This document shows positions 9,846-20,737 of a DNA stretch of 58,945 bases, in pieces. Within the stretch, counting starts at the first letter, position 1. Each line of letters opens with the position of its first letter. Source of the stretch: Pisolithus tinctorius (Eukaryota; Basidiomycota; Agaricomycetes; Boletales; Pisolithaceae); NCBI GenBank assembly GCA_024663395.1, contig JANFAH010000141.1:1-58945 (forward strand), written 5' to 3'. Below the pieces are notes generated by a model. It worked only from the letters and a program-made list of their open reading frames with translations. It made no database searches and was not told the origin of the DNA. The position numbers and the translations under genes are program-made.

Positions 9846-10950
9846 CTACTCTTTCATCACCTGCTCTCCACCACCCTCCTGTTCTTCACTGCCCTCCTGC
9901 TTTCCTTCGACTTCTTCCTCATTGTCACCCTCCACACCTTCATCCACTTCCTCATTCTTGTCCTCTGTCACCTCTGGCTGAGGCCTCTTCCATCCTCTGC
10001 CTGCACACTTGAGCTCTGCCATCCTGGCCTCATGTGCATCCTCCCTCCTCCTCATCTCTGCCCACTCTGCCCAGGTGCAGTACAGCACCCACTCATTGGC
10101 TGTCTGCTCTGTGGCCACCACCATCTGCTCCACTGCCTCTGCCATCCTCTTGAAGGCCAGTGCAGTGGTCTCATGTGCTTCTGCCTGCCTCTCCATGGCC
10201 TGCAGTTGCCACTCCTGCTCCCACTCCACCCACCATGTGTGGACTCTTGCACCTGAAGGACCCTCAAGTGGGGTCACTGGTTCATCCTCCTCTCTGCCTG
10301 CCTCCTGCTCATCATCCACCTCTTCTGTCTCTGTCACTCTCTCCTTCCCCTTCCCTCATGGTCTCTTCTTCTTCTCCCCTTGGGAGCTCCCCATCCCTGC
10401 TCTCATCCATGATGGTCCTGCCACTGCTTCCTCCTGTGTCCAGCTGCAAGTTTTCTTCTTGTTGTGGCAGGGCATGCAGGCCCTGGTCTTGCCTTGCCTG
10501 GGCTTGCACTGCCCCACCATTTTACTCACTATACAGCAAGTGCATGGTGGCCTCCTGGTTGCAGTGACCACCACCAAGGGCCCAGGGACCCTCTGGGTGG
10601 TGTTGACATCATACACCACACTGCATAATCTAAGAAAATAAAACTGCAAGTCAGCTCTGCCTGACTCACAGCACTCCACCGCTCACCTTTGAGTGGCCTT
10701 GTCCCACCTGGCCTGAGCCCTCTCCTCAGAGGCCCTCTGCCTCTCAGCCTCTTCCTCTGCACTTCCTCCTCCTCTCTTTGCCTCCATTCTGCCTCCAGTT
10801 GCACCTCCTCTGCCTTCCATTGTCTGGCCTCCTCTTGTTTGGCCTTGTGCTCTGCATTGCACTCTTTCTCTCTCTGCTCTGCCTCTGCTCACCAGCATGC
10901 GTTCTCCACATTCTTCTTGCACTCAGTGTCAGTTGAGTCATTGGTAAGGA
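9846..10950 (-). pseudogene. Antisense coiled-coil and Cys-cluster ORF in copy A's 3' region
   Basis: Read on the minus strand, the frame starts with a highly charged helix (QREKECNAEHKAKQEEARQW), continues after a frame break and what looks like an intron with a cysteine cluster (PCTCCIVSK, then QCKPRQGKTRACMPCHNKKK ending CSW), and then a second helical part (EWEQEWQLQAMERQAEAHET) and a Glu-rich tail (EEVDEGVEGDNEEEVEGKQ) to a stop at 9846. Proteins with this plan are common in Agaricomycetes next to gypsy elements; this is recall, not a search. The Cys spacing recalls DNA-binding zinc clusters, but I do not claim a function. Frameshifts and lack of a clear start make it a pseudogene. Confidence 0.5.
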
Positions 10951-10968
10951 TGACCAATGCATCATCTG

Positions 10969-12900
10969 CTGTCACACACCAAAGGTGTTGTGGACATGGT
11001 TACAGCTGACTCTGCCTAACTCATTGACAAGTTGCACACAATGCCCATGCCATGCAGATGAAGACTAAAGGCCTCATGCATAGAAAGACTGCCAGATGTG
11101 AGCAGTCATCCTTTGCACAAGAACAGGTTGTCAGTGCTAAAGAGAAAAGAGGAAGCAAGTTAAGCACATGTTAAAGGTTTTTAGTGCCTGTGTATGGCAT
11201 TCCAGTTTTCATTGTATCTCTGCCATTTCCAAAGATATTGACTCTGTTCTCACACTTGCTTAAAGTGCTCAGCCACACAATTCTGCCTTCCAAATTTGGA
11301 GAGGATCCTTGCACCCTATGCATTTCTACAGCACTCCATCCATCAGATGCTCATTTCGCTAAGTCCATCAATCATGGCTGCCCCTTCATCAATCATCTCA
11401 CTTGTCTCATTTGCCAGAAACAGTGGCTATGTATATCTGCCAGGCATTCCCACCAGCTTCTGTCCTGAAGCCCCCTGGTTCATCCCATCATTGTCAGCCC
11501 TGTCTTGTCCCATGCAGCTTGGTCAGTATGTTCTCCTTGTCAGTATGACTTCCAGAAGGACATTCTTTGGTCACCTCAGGTCTGTCACTCAGTTAGAGAG
11601 GTCTTATGTGGTCATTTCGGTCTCCCCAGTTGATGAAGCATATGGATTGTTCCTCCCTGCTCCCTGCACCATCTTTATTCCAATCTTGTCCATCATTCTT
11701 CCCACATTGCGACAGCTGCAGCATAATCTACTGTTCTCCAGCCTCCCTGACCACATTCACAATGAGTATGACATGCATCTTGCCTTCTTACTGCAAGATC
11801 CAGCAGAAGATGTACCCCCTTCTCCTCCTCCATCAGAGCCCTGTCCATGAAGCTTTTGTTAACTTTGCTGAGAGGATGAAAGGGTGGGAGACATGATTGC
11901 CTATGCTCCCATTGCCCCACAGACCCCCAATTCCCTAGCCCCCTTTGATGCCTGACTCATGCCCTTCAATTCTGGAATTAATACTTCCCTGTTTGGAAAC
12001 ACCATCCATCTGTCATGCCATCTTTGGATCTAGAGATGTCTCTGCTGAGATCTGACTTTCATCGCCACCCCCTGGTGTGATATCAGTGCACTTACTCAGT
12101 TTCTGACTCCATTTGACTTGTTTTGTGATATTTTGACTGTCCTTGACTTGTTCATTGCCACTACTTACCAATCTTCTTTGCTTGCTTACTCTTCATTTCT
12201 TGCTTACTCATCATGATCACTCAGTCCTTACTCATTACTTACCAAGTGTTTGTGCCTTGTTTGTCACAAGCTGTGCTCCTCCCACAGTATATAAACCCCC
12301 ATGTACTTAGCTACATCCCCAAGCAATCAGAAGTCACTCAGCAGTCAGTCAGTTCTTCTCAGCATAACTTGTTGTCAACAATTGAGGCTCCACAAAGGCG
12401 TCTATCTGTCATCATTCATATACTTGGTAGTTGAGGCTCATTTGGAAGAGTCTATCTGCCATCCTTCATTGTCTGAAGTATCATCTGTGCTTTGTCAGCA
12501 CACCTGCTTAGTCATCCATCTACTCCTGCATAACTCGTCGACAACTTGCACTAGGAGTCCTTTCAGCTGAACACCTCTGCTCTGTTCAGCATCCCCTTCT
12601 CAATCAGTGTTCATTCATCCTCTCCTGCATAACTCATCAATGACTTGTGCCAGGAGCACCTCCACTTGAAGTCCCCCCCCCCACATTTAGGTTTTTCTGC
12701 ACTCCAGGTTCCGCAGAGGCAAACCACCACTCACACATCATTTGTCTTTTGTGTTGGTTTTGGTTGGTTTTCACCACCTGTCCACACTTTGACTCACACC
12801 ACAACTTGGGTGTAGTCATGGGAGTGGCCTGGGGTGGGCTGGGGGATTGTGTTCTTGCACTGGAAGGACATGATGATGAGGGAAGAAGGTATGAGGGCTC
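10969..12900 (+). repeat. Dispersed repeat R1, copy 1 (LTR-like)
   Basis: Homologous in order and orientation to 56438-58945. Both begin abruptly with TGTCACACACCAAAGGTG while the sequences upstream are unrelated, which marks an element end. Shared blocks include GCATAGAAAGACTGC, CCCACAGACCCCCAA, a TATATAAA-containing stretch (12288 and 58338) and TTGTCTTTTGTGTTGGTTTT. It looks like an LTR plus leader of an unrecognised retroelement. The right edge is not clear to me. Confidence 0.6.
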
Positions 12901-13068
12901 TGTGCCCTAAACATGTGTTTTTAAGTGGTAGTTTGAACTCCGACAGAGCTCCACTGTGGCTAAAGCCATTATCCTCAAGGCATCAAAATAATTTCAAATG
13001 ATCAACTCATGTTGATCTCATCCCATACATGTGGCCTTCAGGGGTTCAGGCCCTAAGGGGGGGGGCAC

Positions 13069-13654
13069 TGTCATAACCATGCATTCACTCTAAGTCCTTA
13101 CCCACTCTGCACCCTCTTCCACTGGTCATTCACTCACTCCACACCAACTCTGCCCAACTTCTGTCAGTTATGAACCATCTCTGCTCCAACTGCTGTTGGA
13201 CTTGTGTTGCTCTCCTACTGGACCAAGTGGACTGTTCTCTGAGGGGTCATGTGACTACCTTTGGACTTCTCCCTGACAGCATGCACACTGCATGGTCCAG
13301 CACCTGGACTGTTTCCTTTTCTGGATGTTCTATGTTACCTGTTCGTATGTCCTCTATCTACCCTTCATTCATCATCTAGGAAGTTTTACTTGAAAATTTC
13401 TGGGTCTCCATATGTCAGCTCCAATTCCAGTTACTGTACCTCTGTAGTAGTATAAAAGCATGTATCATACTCTGCCATTCCTCAGTACAAATATCAACTT
13501 AGTTCCTACTCCCTCTGTCTCTGACTTCTGCCTGTCAGAGTTATCTCTGACTCTCTGTCTGTACTCTCCCTCTGAAATATGAGGGCTGAGATTGTGCAAG
13601 GGGGTAGCACACAAGCTAAACCCAATGCCCTCATTCTGCTCCACCTTTGTCTTG
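13069..13654 (+). repeat. 3' LTR of copy A, truncated
   Basis: 586 bp from TGTCATAACC, aligned with the 5' LTR until CCACCTTTGTCTT, where element D's LTR begins. It is preceded by the polypurine tract AAGGGGGGGGGCAC. The missing 3' part of the LTR is not found elsewhere in the window. Confidence 0.88.
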
Positions 13655-14106
13655 TGTTATGCTCAACTGAAGTTGAGACATAGGGAGAGCTCAAATGCAG
13701 TCTAAGGTTTCTACTGAGCAACAGCTGCAGTAACCTTTGTAAATGATGAAGGATTTAGGCAATGCTGGTAGGAGTGGTCCTTGTTAGGGACACTGAGGGC
13801 AAAGTTCTGAGAGAACACTGTGTATGATTGAGCAGCTCAAGTCTGGAGCTTCAGGACTTGAGCCAGCAGTTTAAATACTACAAGAGAACAGACCACGAGG
13901 TGTCCACATGTAATGAGGTGACTATGCTATTGGTTGAACAATAGTGGCACATGTCTTAAGCATGTAATATGAGAGTAATGCTAGTGCTGGAAACAAGGAG
14001 CAATCAGATCAGAGAGAAGACAGCTCAAAAAGGAAAAGCAGTCCAATGGATCAAACACAAGGTAAACATACAGCAAAAGCAAGGAAAACAGGGGTGAAAC
14101 ATAACA
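13655..14106 (-). repeat. 3' LTR of element D
   Basis: 452 bp with perfect terminal inverted heptamers: TGTTATG at one end and CATAACA at the other. The flanking bases TCTTG (13650-13654) would be one half of a 5-bp target duplication; the other half is lost. Confidence 0.85.
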
Positions 14107-14143
14107 TTACCCCCTTTCTAAGTGTTGAAGTCCCCAACCTCAA

Positions 14144-15151
14144 CTACTCTCCACAAGGTTCTCTGGTCATGTTGCTAATGGCAGAGTCATCGAAGTCAAA
14201 GTTATTGTTGTATAAATCATTGTCCTCACTCCCAACGAGGGTATGATCATCTACCACTCCAGGGGTGGCAATTCTTTCTTGAAGTATCTGATGAGGGTGC
14301 ATGGATGGGCATTGGGCCTGAGTATGTCCAGGGTGAGTGGCATGACAAAGGGGACACTCATAGAGCCCACAATTTATGCAGATGTGCCCAAGGCATTGGC
14401 AGACATAACACATTTGATGATAGTGTGGATCAGAGGGGGTTAAAGGGCAACTGGCCTCAGCGAGTGCATTCAGCACAGGGGATGATGGTAACTGGGTGAG
14501 GGTCTTGATGACATTCAAAGTGTAGTCAAGTTCAGCTCTGGAGATGCCAAAGGCAGTTTCAGGATCAACCTCAGATAGGGAGTCATGAGAGTTGCATGGT
14601 TGTGGATCAGGGCCTGACAAACAGCAGGCATGAGGTCTATCTGCTCTTCTGAGAGAGCAAGACAAGTGGGAGGAATGGGAGGATGGTGATGATGCTGGAG
14701 GGGAGGACGACACAGAGGATATTGGAGGAGAGGTAGCAGTTGAGGGTCTTCTAGACCCAGGGGGAGGAGGTGCAATCAGCATAGGATATTGTTGGACATT
14801 ATAAATGAGGTCAGCGCCTCCAAGAATGTCAAAGAGTCGAAGGAGCAAGGGGACCTGCTCATGGGCGATTTCATTTAAGATGGTTCAGGCAGGGGACAGA
14901 AGGGGGTTCTGTCAGTTAATGTAGTGAGAGAGTTCCTCAAGCCGAAGGGCTTGGATGGTAGTGTGATATACTAAATCAAGAGGGGAGTTTTCATCAACCT
15001 CATGATAGACAGTGTCAATGATGGCAGGGTCAGCAATGAAGAGGTGGTAAGAGGCAATCATCTGATCACTAGCAGGTTGTCATTGTCAATGAGCAAATGG
15101 GGTGTGGTGACGAGAGGGTTCATGAGGGTAGGTGTAGTGACAAGGAGGCAT
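14144..15151 (-). pseudogene. Zinc-knuckle protein of element D
   Basis: The open part (14848-14144) starts LLRLFDILGGADLIYNVQQY, passes through a Pro/Ser-rich stretch and ends with two Cys-His knuckles: CYVCQCLGHICINC (CX2CX4HX4C) and CPLCHATHPGHTQAQC (CX2CX6HX4C), then an acidic Asn/Asp tail. Upstream, the same frame continues to about 15151 (DQMIASYHLFIADPAIIDT, YHTTIQALRLEELSHYIN) but is broken by stops. It lies at the 3' end of the element, next to the polypurine tract, whereas nucleic-acid-binding knuckles normally sit in Gag at the 5' end. I recognise no specific family. Confidence 0.6.
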
Positions 15152-15269
15152 TTCTAGAGTTATGTTTCTGACAGTATGAGAGGAGTGTCGAGTGGGTGTT
15201 TTCTGAGGGGGGAAGTCTTTAGGGAAGTGTCTCTTATATGCAGAGAGCATATCATCTGTGTGTTCCAGG

Positions 15270-15412
15270 TGTGGTGATGGTATTTTCCTTGATGATCATT
15301 CCAAGGTATTCAACCTCAGTTAGATCAAAGTGGCACTTTTCTAGCTTGAGAGGGAGAGACAGTTCCCTCATTCATTCAAGGACATGACAGGTTCTTTGTT
15401 TGTGTTCTTCTG
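15270..15412 (-). pseudogene. Reverse transcriptase fragment of element D
   Basis: Minus-strand frame MRELSLPLKLEKCHFDLTEV and EYLGMIIKENTITTPG corresponds to the end of the RT palm/thumb of Ty3/gypsy elements (usual form LKPEKCEF...VEYLG..I). It stops at the border of copy B's LTR. Only about 45 residues remain. Confidence 0.75.
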
Positions 15413-16239
15413 TGTCAAAGTCGGACAACACCCCTGGCTCCTTCTTAGGGCGGAGTTGGAGTGGGTTGGGCTGCGGAGTACAGCGATCAAAGTCCGAAGC
15501 AAATCCAACCACTAGGTGGCGAGATATTCGACGAACAGTGAGCAGAGGGGTAGGAAGGGAAGTTTCGGAGGCTGAGGTCAGAGGTCAGAGGTCAGATGAG
15601 AGGGCATTGGGTTCAGCTAGTGCGCTGCCCCCTTGCGCAAGCTCAGCCCTCGTATTTCAGAGGTGGAGTGGACTCAGAGGAAGTGGAGATGAAACTCTGG
15701 AGGGGACTGAGAGGGAGTCAAAGGTGGGGACTTTATTCGATATTTGTACTGATTACATCGGAGTACTACATGGCCTTATATATGATGTAGGTCAAGGGTG
15801 GTGCAGTACGGAATGTAAACCAATAAGTGTATAGTGGGTTAGAGTCCTTCCGACACAAGGGACAGAGGGTAGGGATGACAGGGACCTTAACTGAGACAAG
15901 GAAACTACTACAACGAGGAAGAGAGGGTAAATACTGAAGGAGCGGAAGAATGGAGAAAACCAACACGAGGGCAGAACCCTATCTAGAATGCAGGGCTGCA
16001 AGTCCGACAGCCCATGTGACCAACCTTAGGGCAGAGTTGAGCAGAGTTGGTCAGAACATGGACAGGGGAACTCGGAGAGGTGTGGAGATGTGTCAGGAGG
16101 GTCGGAGGAGTGCAGGAACATGTCGGAGGAGGGCGGAGAAGCGCGGGAACATGTCGGAAGAGGGTGGAGAAGCATGGGAACATGTTGGAGGAGGGCGGAG
16201 TAGGTGTTAGGGGCTTACACTGGTGTCATGGTCATGACA
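15413..16239 (-). repeat. 3' LTR of copy B
   Basis: 827 bp; on the minus strand it runs from TGTCATGACC to CGACTTTGACA. It shares with the other LTRs the block around GGGCTGAG...CAAGGGGG near its 3' end, but most of U3 differs and contains short tandem motifs (CGGAGGAGGGCGGAG-like, 16098-16200). Confidence 0.85.
15777..15783 (-). promoter_or_regulatory. TATA box of the copy B LTR
   Basis: Minus strand reads CATATATAAGGCCATG. An AATAAA (15737-15732) follows about 45 bases downstream, a plausible polyadenylation signal of the R region. Confidence 0.5.
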
Positions 16240-16254
16240 GTATCCCCCCCTTAG

Positions 16255-16968
16255 TGTCATAACCATGCGTTCACACTAAGCCCTTACTCACTCTGTGCCC
16301 TACTCTGCCAGTCATTCACTCACTCCGCACCAACTCTGCCCAACTTCTGTTGGTTGCGAACCATCTCCGCTCCGACTGCTGTTGGACTTGTGTTACTCTC
16401 CTACTGGACCAAGTGGTCTGTCCTCTGAGGGGTCATGTGACTACCTTCGCAGTCAGGTACTCCACAGCGCACTCACCGCATGGTCCAGCACCTGGACTGT
16501 TTCCTTTTCTGGATGTTCTGTGATACCCATTCATATGTCCTCCATCTACCCTTCATTCATCGTCCAGGAAATTTTACTTGAAAATTTATGAGTCTCTGTA
16601 TGTCAGTTCTGATTCCGATTACTGTACCTCCATAGCAGTATAAAAGCATGAACTGTACTCCGCTGTTCTTCAGTATGAATATCAACTTAGTTCCTACTCC
16701 CTCTGATTCTGTCTTCTGCCTGTCAGATTTATCTCCAACTCTCCATCTGTACTCTCCCTCTGAAATACAAGGGCTGAGATTGTGCAAGGGGGTAGCGCAC
16801 AAGCTAAACCTGATGCCCTCGCTCCGCTCCACCTTTGTCTCAGCAGTCTTCGTTCCTGCCAACACTCCGCTAGTCGGAGTTCTGTTCTTCTGTGTCAGAC
16901 TTGCTTCCAAACCCTTCTCTAGACCTTGTTAAGCATCAGAGTTGGTCGGAGTAGGCCCAGACTTGACA
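16255..16968 (+). repeat. Solo LTR (copy A subfamily) inside copy B
   Basis: 714 bp from TGTCATAACC to CAGACTTGACA, in the opposite orientation to copy B. It is flanked by a 5-bp duplication CTTAG (16250-16254 and 16969-16973) that belongs to copy B's polypurine tract region. It retains several CG sites, so it is young relative to copy A's LTRs. Confidence 0.9.
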
Positions 16969-17002
16969 CTTAGGGCCTGAACCCCTGAAGGCCATAGCAA
17001 AG

Positions 17003-20000
17003 CTACAACGGAGGTGAGTAAGGTCCAGGTTTATGAGGATAGCAAGCATGGTAAGCAGCCAACAGCTCAGAGGCATGTTCTAACTCCGTTGCCAACACCC
17101 AAGAGGTCTCATCTTCAGTATTCTCATAGCCTGCCCAGCAGACTAGATACAGCAACTGACAATGATGGCAGTGGCGATCCACCTTTGAGTCGAGGATCTC
17201 CAAAATCTCATACTCAAGGTCACCATCCACCTCAACAGGCGGAGGCAGAGGTTGGTGCTGATCAGGGAAGGGGTTCGGAGTAGCAGGCTCTAACTGCGAC
17301 ACGTGAAAGACAGGGTGGATGGCCTGCATCGCATCAGATAAGCAGAGGGTGACAGAGTGTGTACCAGGCCTAGCTATGATAGCATAGGGGCCCAAGTTCT
17401 TCTCCACAAGTTTAGCTGAAGGGTGGGTGGAGCAGAAGTACTTGGCCTTGACATAAGCCTGGTCACCGACCTTGAACTCTGGTGGCGGAATGCATTTAGC
17501 ATCAGCCAGACCTTGATAGCGGAGTTGAGTGGCAGCCATCTCAGTGCAGAGGTAGTCATGCAGGGTGGAAAGCTCCACAACATAGTTATGGGCCTTCAGA
17601 GAGGTGAGGTCATGGTCAGAGTAAACTGACAAGTTTGGGTGGTACCCCTTATTAGTGAAAAGGGGAGAGACTCCAGTAGTAGCACTTGGTGCATTATTAC
17701 AAGCAAACTCTGCTAGTGGGAGTAACTCCAACCAATCGTCTTGCTGATAGTTACAGTAGGTGCAGAGATACTGCTCGAGGGTCTGGTTCATGCGCTCTGT
17801 TTGGCCATCGCCTTCTGGGTGGTAGCCTGATGTAAAATGAAGGCACATATCTAAGGCCTTTCCGAGGGAGCAGAAGAAGTGCGACACAAACTCTGGACCC
17901 CTGTCAGAGGTGACATGAGCAGGTACTCCATGCTTGGAAAAGACGTGGGTAAGGAAGAGTTTTGCTAGGTCAGCAGAGGTGATGGAGTCATGGGTCGGAA
18001 TGAACACAGTCTGTTTAGAAAGGCAGTCTACAACAACCAAGATGGCAGAGTAGCCTGCAGAGTTGGGGAGATGCTTGATGAAATCCATGGAGATGGAGTT
18101 CCATGGCTTCTCAGGGACAGGAAGCTGCTTCAGTAGGCCGAAGGGGCAGTGACGAGGGACCTTGCTGCGACCACAAGTGGTGCAGGACCTGACATAGTTC
18201 TTTACATCAGTGCAGAGGTTAGGCCATACGTACTCGTGGCGAACAAGCTCCACAGTGCGACTCTGCCCAAAGTGACCCACAAATGGATGGTCATGTTTAA
18301 ACCGAAGCACTTGGAGGCAGAGACCATCAATGTCGGGGACAAAGATGTGGCCATCGAGGTGGAGGAGACCCTCATGGTCTAATGACCAGCGGAGGTCTGT
18401 CAGAGTTGGGAGGTGGGAAGCAGAGATGGGGTCAGAGGGTAGTGCAGAGATGATGTTGGCATGGAGCTGCTCAACATTGAAGATCATGGCGGCTCGGAGC
18501 ACAGGGGCCAAGAGGTGGGTAGTATGGAGGGACAAAGCGAACTGTTCCTGGGTAAACACAGGGCAAAGGTTATGTGGGTTTACCTGCACGTAGTCCTTAT
18601 CCCCCTCTTTTGGGTAAACATCCCAGCAGTGGGTAAGTGCATCAGGCTTGGCTCCAAGGTGGCCAGGGTGGAAACAGATGGCTAGGTTGAACTGGGAGAG
18701 GTACTCCGACCAATGAGCCTGACAGTGGGTTAGGACCTTAGAGGTGGAGAAATACTCCAAGTCTTTATGGTCAGTCACCATGTCAGCAGGGGTGGTGGAG
18801 CCTTCCAAGTAAGGTTGCCAGTGGTGGAAGGCCTCAAAAATCGCCAACAGCTCCTTATCATGAGTGTCATAGTTGAGCTCCGGAGCAGTGAGTGTGTGGG
18901 AGTAAAAGGCAATTGGGCGGAGTTCACCATCAGAGCAGGTAATCGAGAGGATACCTGCAATGGCATAGTCCGATGCGTCAGTCTCAACTGTGACTGGGGC
19001 ATCAGGCACCCAATGAGTAAGGATCGGAGCAGAGGTGAAATCGGTCTTAAGGCAGAGGAAAGCGGAGCGGCACTCTTCGGAGAAGCTCCAAGGAGCACCC
19101 TTCCGAGTGAGGTGGGTGAGCGGAACAACTATGTTGGAGTAGTTACTGATGAACCGACAATAGAAGTTCGCAAACCCAAGAAAGGACTGGATGTCTTTAA
19201 CCTTGCGTGGTTCAGGCCAATCACAAATGGACTGGACCTTATCAGCGGACATGGTCAGACCAGATGGGGAGAGGACATAGCCAAGGTACTCGACAGAGTC
19301 TTTGTGGAACTCGCACTTTTCTGGCTTAGCAAAGAGGCTATGCTGGCGGAGGCAGTGGAGGACCTCTTTTACATGTTGGCGGTGCAACTCCTCATTGTGG
19401 GAGTAGATGAGGATGTCATCAAGGTAAACAACAATGCAGACATCGAGCATGTCAGTGAAGATGCTGTTAACAAACTGCTGGAAAGCCACTGGCGCATTAG
19501 TAAGACCGGAGGGCATAACCAACCATTCATAGGAACCATAGCGAGTGCGAAAGGCAGTTTTCCATTCGTCACCAGCACTGATTCAGACTAAGTGGTAGGC
19601 ATGGCAGAGGTCGATTTTACTATAGATTTTAGTGTGGCATGGAGAATCGAGCAAGTTGGAGATGAGAGGGAGTGGGTAGCGGTCTTTCTTGGTGATTTTA
19701 TTGAGTCCTCGGTAATCCACACAGAGGCAGAGTGAGCTGTCCTTCTTCTTAATGAAGAGGACAGGAGCACCATGGGTGGAGGTTGACTGTTTAATGAAAC
19801 CATAGCTGAGGTGCTCATCTATGAAGGTGCAGAGCACCTCAAGCTCAGGTGGAGAGAGGGAGTAGACAGTGCCTAGAGGTGGAGAAGCCCCTTCTTCGAG
19901 ATCTATATTTAAATTGAAGCTGCGGTGTGGAGGGAGTTCAGTAGCCTTTGCTTTACTAAAGACATCAGTGAACTCATGGTAGTCAGAGGGCACTGCAGAG

Positions 20001-20737
20001 AGATCAGGAGGTGTGGAGGGCATCGAAGGGGCTCGGAGTTTCATATCTTCAGGGCAGAGGTGCAAGCAGAACTGTGCGGAGCCTGGAAGGGCACATGCAC
20101 AGACAAAGGCTGCAGCTCTGATGAGAGAGATATGCGGAGCAGTGTGTGGCAAGCCAGCTGTCAGAGTAGGCAGTGGAGCTGATGTCGGAGGAGCAGACGG
20201 AGTGGAGGGTGTCGGTACTGAAGCAGAAGTCGCAACAGAAGGTGACGGAGGCGCCAAGGGCATTGGCATTCTTTGTATCGATGGTCGGAACGAGATACTG
20301 CTCAATACCCAGTCAATCAACAGATTGTAGCGGGTGAGCCAGTTGTGTCCCAAGACCAATGAACAGGCAGAATCCAATGGAGTTACATAACAGGAAACAG
20401 ATGTGACATTGCCAGAGGCAAAGCAGATGGAGAAATCTACTACTTGGGAAATGGCAGTATTACTAGTACCATCAAACAGTCAGAGAGGAATAGGTGGAGA
20501 GACATTTTTTGTTGGGATTTTATACTTTTTAACTAAAGAGGGGTCGACGAAACAGTGCGAAGAGCCTGAGTCGACCAGAGTGGGGAAAGTATCTACGGAG
20601 AAATCAGGAAGAGAAATAATCAGAAGAAGAGAATTAGGGTCAGAAAGAGCAGATGTGTTGAGGTGGACTTCTGCACAGATGGGATCAATGCTTCCTCCAG
20701 GATGTACAGGCTCCCTGGAGGAGCGGATTAATTTTTT
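17003..20737 (-). pseudogene. Pol of copy B (PR-RT-RH-IN-chromodomain), nearly intact
   Basis: Translated in the -1 frame from the slippery site: protease LVDSGSSHCF and LVLGHNWL; RT with LCLCVDYRGLNKIT and the active site VVYLDDILIYS; RNase H with TDASDYAIAG; integrase with RSCTTCGRSK zinc ligands and DDE residues in SMDFIKHLP, TSDRGPEFVSHFF and GDGQTERMNQ; chromodomain LYLVCWAGYENTEDETSW near the C-terminus. Only two stops interrupt about 1,240 codons: a TGA before LFDGTSN and a TGA between HAYHLV and ISAGDEW (about 19583). Both sit where Arg is expected. The polyprotein is released by the protease; the chromodomain would steer integration to marked chromatin. Confidence 0.92.
20694..20737 (-). 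other. -1 ribosomal frameshift signal, copy B
   Basis: Minus strand: slippery A AAA AAT (20737-20731) in gag phase, 9-nt spacer beginning with the gag stop TAA (20730-20722), stem arm CCTCCAGG (20721-20714), 12-nt loop, and the perfectly complementary CCTGGAGG (20701-20694). The -1 frame continues open as LIRSSREPVHPGGSIDPIC into protease. Confidence 0.78.

Larger units (their letters stand above)
9653..13068. other. Extra 3.4-kb segment between copy A pol and its polypurine tract
   Basis: In copy B the stop codon is followed within about 10 bases by the conserved GGCCTTCAGGGGTTCAGG block that precedes the polypurine tract. In copy A the same block lies at about 13033, 3.4 kb after the stop. 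The segment holds an antisense coiled-coil/Cys-motif gene remnant (9846-10950) and a dispersed repeat (from 10969). Either a nested insertion in A or a deletion in B would explain this. Confidence 0.75.
3871..13654 (+). mobile_element. Ty3/gypsy chromovirus, old copy A
   Basis: Starts with a 732-bp LTR (3871-4602), followed by gag, a frameshift signal, protease, reverse transcriptase, RNase H, integrase and a chromodomain ending at 9652, then an extra segment, a polypurine tract (AAGGGGGGGGG before 13069) and a 3' LTR cut at 13654 by element D. The coding part is broken by many TGA stops and some frameshifts, and the protease and RT active-site Asp residues are changed to Asn. Very few CG dinucleotides remain. 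Copy B (minus strand, 15413-21510) is the younger relative used for comparison. Confidence 0.9.
13655..15412 (-). mobile_element. LTR retroelement D, 3' part only
   Basis: A second LTR element, minus strand, inserted into copy A's 3' LTR. Its 3' LTR is 13655-14106, the polypurine tract (AGAAAGGGGGTAA read on the minus strand) abuts it at 14107-14120, and an ORF with zinc knuckles and a reverse-transcriptase fragment follow to the right. Copy B interrupts it at 15413. The remaining pol, 5' LTR and second flank are absent, so D was cut by later rearrangement. Confidence 0.8.

Noticed and set aside
10009..10641. A 210-codon plus-strand frame with many Cys and Ser
   Set aside because: It is the shadow of the antisense coiled-coil/Cys-cluster gene; composition (SSSSLPASCSSST) reflects the complement of Glu-rich sequence.
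11296..11850. A 184-codon plus-strand frame within R1
   Set aside because: It lies in the dispersed repeat; the second R1 copy does not keep the frame open.
18767..19591. A 274-codon plus-strand frame
   Set aside because: Antisense to the RT/RNase H part of copy B; no own motifs.
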